NCBI GenBank assembly: GCA_035361075.1
Contig: DAOSBX010000002.1
Location: 95,721-159,720, forward strand
Source: Candidatus Hydrogenedens sp.
GTDB lineage: Bacteria; Hydrogenedentota; Hydrogenedentia; Hydrogenedentales; Hydrogenedentaceae
Direction: 5' to 3'
Length of the DNA: 64,000 bases
Made by a program: the position numbers and the translations under genes. Within the stretch, counting starts at the first letter, position 1. The number at the start of each line of letters is the position of its first letter. Shown piece after piece: positions 62,018 to 64,000 of the stretch. The notes beneath the pieces are model-generated. The model saw only the letters and a program-made list of their open reading frames with translations. It was not told the origin of the DNA and made no database searches.

Positions 62018-63565
62018 ATGAATAAAGAAATGTTATTCCAAATTTGGAAAGAAGTGGCAAACCATAACCGATTAGACTACTTCCTGCTACATACTGTTAC
62101 TGATATAAAAAAAATGTTACCTTCCTTAGAGTTTATTGATATTTGTATTTTCAATAAACACTTGAAAACGATAGAGATATTAACAACCCCAGATAATAAT
62201 ATACCCCATCGAACCAATCACATTAAATCAAATGATGACTTATTAAAAACAGTTCATAAATGTTTTGAACATAAAAAAGTAATAAACGCTATAAATAAAC
62301 AAATAAAAATACATATAAATAAAATGTTGATGGAATTCTATGAAGAAGATATCTTTCCTTATATTTTTTTAGGTCCTCTCTATTATGAAAAATCTTTAGA
62401 AGGTATATTAATTGCAATATTCAGAAAAAACTATCCAATTGAACCAAGAGCGGAATTCATCCTTGAACAATTATTAGAGCCATTTTCCGTAGCATTAGCA
62501 AACCATAACAGGATTATTGAGTTAGATACATATAAAAGAGCGGAAGAAGCCGAAAAAATAAAACTATTACGTAAATTAGGAAGGGATATTTTTATCGACC
62601 GTATTATTGGTGAAGACACTGGACTAAAAGTAGTTATGGAACGTGTAAATATTGTAGCCAAATCCGATTTGCCTGTGTTATTGTTAGGTGAAACAGGAAC
62701 TGGAAAAGAACTCATAGCAAGAGCCATTCACCAAAGGTCAAATCGAGTTCAGGGTCCAATTATTCGCGTTAATTGTGGTGCCATTCCCCCAGAGTTAATC
62801 GACTCACAGCTTTTTGGCCACGAAAAAGGTGCCTTTACTGGAGCAATAGAACGACACATAGGTTGGTTCGAACGGGCAGATGGTGGAACATTGTTTTTAG
62901 ATGAGATTGGTGAGCTACCAATGCACGCTCAGGTTCGCTTACTACGCATTTTACAAGATGGTTGGTTAGAACGAATTGGCGGAAAAGAGCCTATTCATGT
63001 GGATGTCAGATTAATTACCGCAACCAATAGCGATTTATCACAAAAAGTAGCAAAAAAAGAATTTCGGGAAGACCTCTTCTATCGCATTGCCACCTTCCCA
63101 ATAGTTCTACCACCACTTCGTGAAAGGAAAGAGGATATCGATGAAATGGCAAGATACTTCTCAGAAAAATCCGCTCAACGTTTCAGTTTACCAATTGTTT
63201 ACCCATCCGAAGAAGACATCAATTTATTAAAACAATACTCCTGGCCTGGCAACGTTCGCGAATTAGGTGCCGTGATTGACCGTGCAGTTATCCTCGGAAA
63301 CGGTAAAAAATTAGAAATAGCCCGTGCATTAGGCTTATCAAACATCGAATATCCCACACAAATCCCAACAGATAATACTACTAACTCAGAGATATTACCA
63401 TTAAACGATTACATAAAAAAATACATAGAAGCTGTGCTAATTAGAACTAAAGGCAAAATCGACGGTAAAGATGGCTGTGCAGAAATCCTGAAAATAAATT
63501 CCAACACACTACGTGCTAAAATGAAAAAACTCGGTATAAACTGGAAACAATACAAAAACAAATAA
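62018..63565 (+). CDS. Sigma-54-dependent enhancer-binding protein
   Basis: A 515-residue bacterial enhancer-binding protein. Residues 1-190 are an N-terminal sensing region with GAF-like features but no conserved Asp receiver. The AAA+ domain (about 198-430) has Walker A GETGTGKE (224-231), the sigma-54-contacting GAFTGA loop (271-276), Walker B GGTLFLDEIGEL and the RLITATNSDL sensor. The C-terminal Fis-type HTH (about 465-510, CAEILKINSNTLRAKMKKLGI) binds the enhancer. The overall design is of the FhlA/NorR sort, with no phosphorylation site. Its ligand is probably a sulfur or nitrogen metabolite. The gene is divergent from the sulfate importer. Confidence 0.93.
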   Translation: MNKEMLFQIWKEVANHNRLDYFLLHTVTDIKKMLPSLEFIDICIFNKHLKTIEILTTPDNNIPHRTNHIKSNDDLLKTVHKCFEHKKVINAINKQIKIHINKMLMEFYEEDIFPYIFLGPLYYEKSLEGILIAIFRKNYPIEPRAEFILEQLLEPFSVALANHNRIIELDTYKRAEEAEKIKLLRKLGRDIFIDRIIGEDTGLKVVMERVNIVAKSDLPVLLLGETGTGKELIARAIHQRSNRVQGPIIRVNCGAIPPELIDSQLFGHEKGAFTGAIERHIGWFERADGGTLFLDEIGELPMHAQVRLLRILQDGWLERIGGKEPIHVDVRLITATNSDLSQKVAKKEFREDLFYRIATFPIVLPPLRERKEDIDEMARYFSEKSAQRFSLPIVYPSEEDINLLKQYSWPGNVRELGAVIDRAVILGNGKKLEIARALGLSNIEYPTQIPTDNTTNSEILPLNDYIKKYIEAVLIRTKGKIDGKDGCAEILKINSNTLRAKMKKLGINWKQYKNK

Positions 63566-64000
63566 CTTATCTAAAACGGCTCCATACTATTAATAATAAG
63601 AATATCGCTAAATCGGTATATTAATTTAAATAAACATTAATCTTAATATAACCAGTACATTCCTCTTAAACTACTTACTTCTGAAAAATAGAAGCAGACT
63701 ACCTATCCGTCTATCCAAAAGAATGAACATATATGACGTTCGAATCCCTGCTCCCGAACAGATAGACTATTTCTTCAACAGATGAAAAAGATTTAACCAC
63801 AGAGGACACGGAGATAGAGGAGGGAATGATAAGAATTGGCTCTGTGGTTCTCTGTGTACTCTGTGGTTAGATTTTCTTTACCGTATGTAATTGCGAAGTA
63901 AAAGACACAGGTAGGAGTGGCTGGGATGCTATAAATATTTTTTTATGAGGTTGAAAAAAATTAATTAAAAAAGATGATATTAAAGTTGAATTTCAATTTT
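63566..64000 (+). other. Non-coding tail of the window
   Basis: 435 bases with no credible ORF, tRNA or strong terminator. Apart from the inverted-repeat element at 63794-63869 I see only AT-rich spacer. It may continue into a gene beyond the window. Confidence 0.6.
63794..63869. repeat. Inverted-repeat intergenic element
   Basis: Left arm TAACCACAGAGGACACGGAG (63794-63813) matches the complement of the right arm (63850-63869) at 18 of 20 positions, with a 36-base centre. The right side also holds a second CTCTGTGGTT copy at about 63840-63849, so it is a composite of short CACAGAG-type units. Elements of this CCACAGAG pattern are scattered in intergenic regions of many unrelated bacteria. 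It carries no coding sequence. Confidence 0.7.

Overview
The window is AT-rich bacterial DNA (roughly one third G+C by eye), densely coded, standard genetic code (TAA and TGA both used as stops), with no phage, plasmid, IS or CRISPR signature. Outer-membrane-type proteins (a PagL-like beta-barrel with C-terminal Phe), lipoproteins, GspE/GspF secretion ATPase/platform genes, a sigma-54 activator and a bacillithiol pathway together point to a diderm outside the Firmicutes. The URO-D-family protein, the paired Gfo/Idh/MocA oxidoreductases and the rhamnose/fucose hydrolases are typical of free-living heterotrophs of little-cultured phyla (Hydrogenedentota/Sumerlaeota-like or FCB/PVC relatives). 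That placement is inference, not a sequence match.

Layout. 1-3176 (+): truncated histidine kinase, receiver-PilZ protein, glycine-zipper protein, ceramidase-like hydrolase. 3208-7454: serC, SpoU methyltransferase, two Gfo/Idh/MocA oxidoreductases, tRNA-Ser(UGA), thioredoxin-like ferredoxin. 7541-15424 (+): Zn-alcohol dehydrogenase, rhamnulokinase, an Opp-type transporter without ATPase genes, an unknown protein, an RlmD/TrmA-type RNA methyltransferase. 15469-24179: lipoprotein, hemW, cinA, rlpA-like, ileS, polytopic membrane protein. 24379-30191 (+): hpf-hprK-GH57-ptsH-ptsI, a regulatory PTS. 30200-35953: dxr, rseP, lysC, pyk. 35955-40089: methyltransferase-bshC-bshB1-bshA, a compact bacillithiol operon that may make a methylated thiol. 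40101-47748: NYN-cold-shock fusion, phosphoesterase, hydrolase, PagL-like protein, receiver-like protein, STN-like secreted protein, GH78 rhamnosidase. 47784-53773 (-): URO-D protein, ECF sigma, zinc-finger anti-sigma/TPR protein, gspE, gspF. 53874-56456 (-): folK-panB-panC-panD. 56591-58057: GH29 fucosidase, tRNA-Arg(UCU). 58095-63565: sulfate ABC importer (sbp-cysT-cysW-cysA) divergent from a sigma-54 enhancer-binding protein. 63566-64000: non-coding, with an inverted-repeat element.

Functional themes: deoxysugar salvage (GH78, GH29, rhaB), sulfur assimilation feeding cysteine and bacillithiol, phosphorylation-based carbon sensing (HPr/HPrK/EI), and envelope biology. The most specific new proposals are (i) a SAM methyltransferase embedded in the bacillithiol operon, suggesting N-methyl-bacillithiol, and (ii) an exact -24/-12 promoter in front of the sulfate importer with a palindrome at enhancer distance that also lies on the leader of the divergent activator gene.
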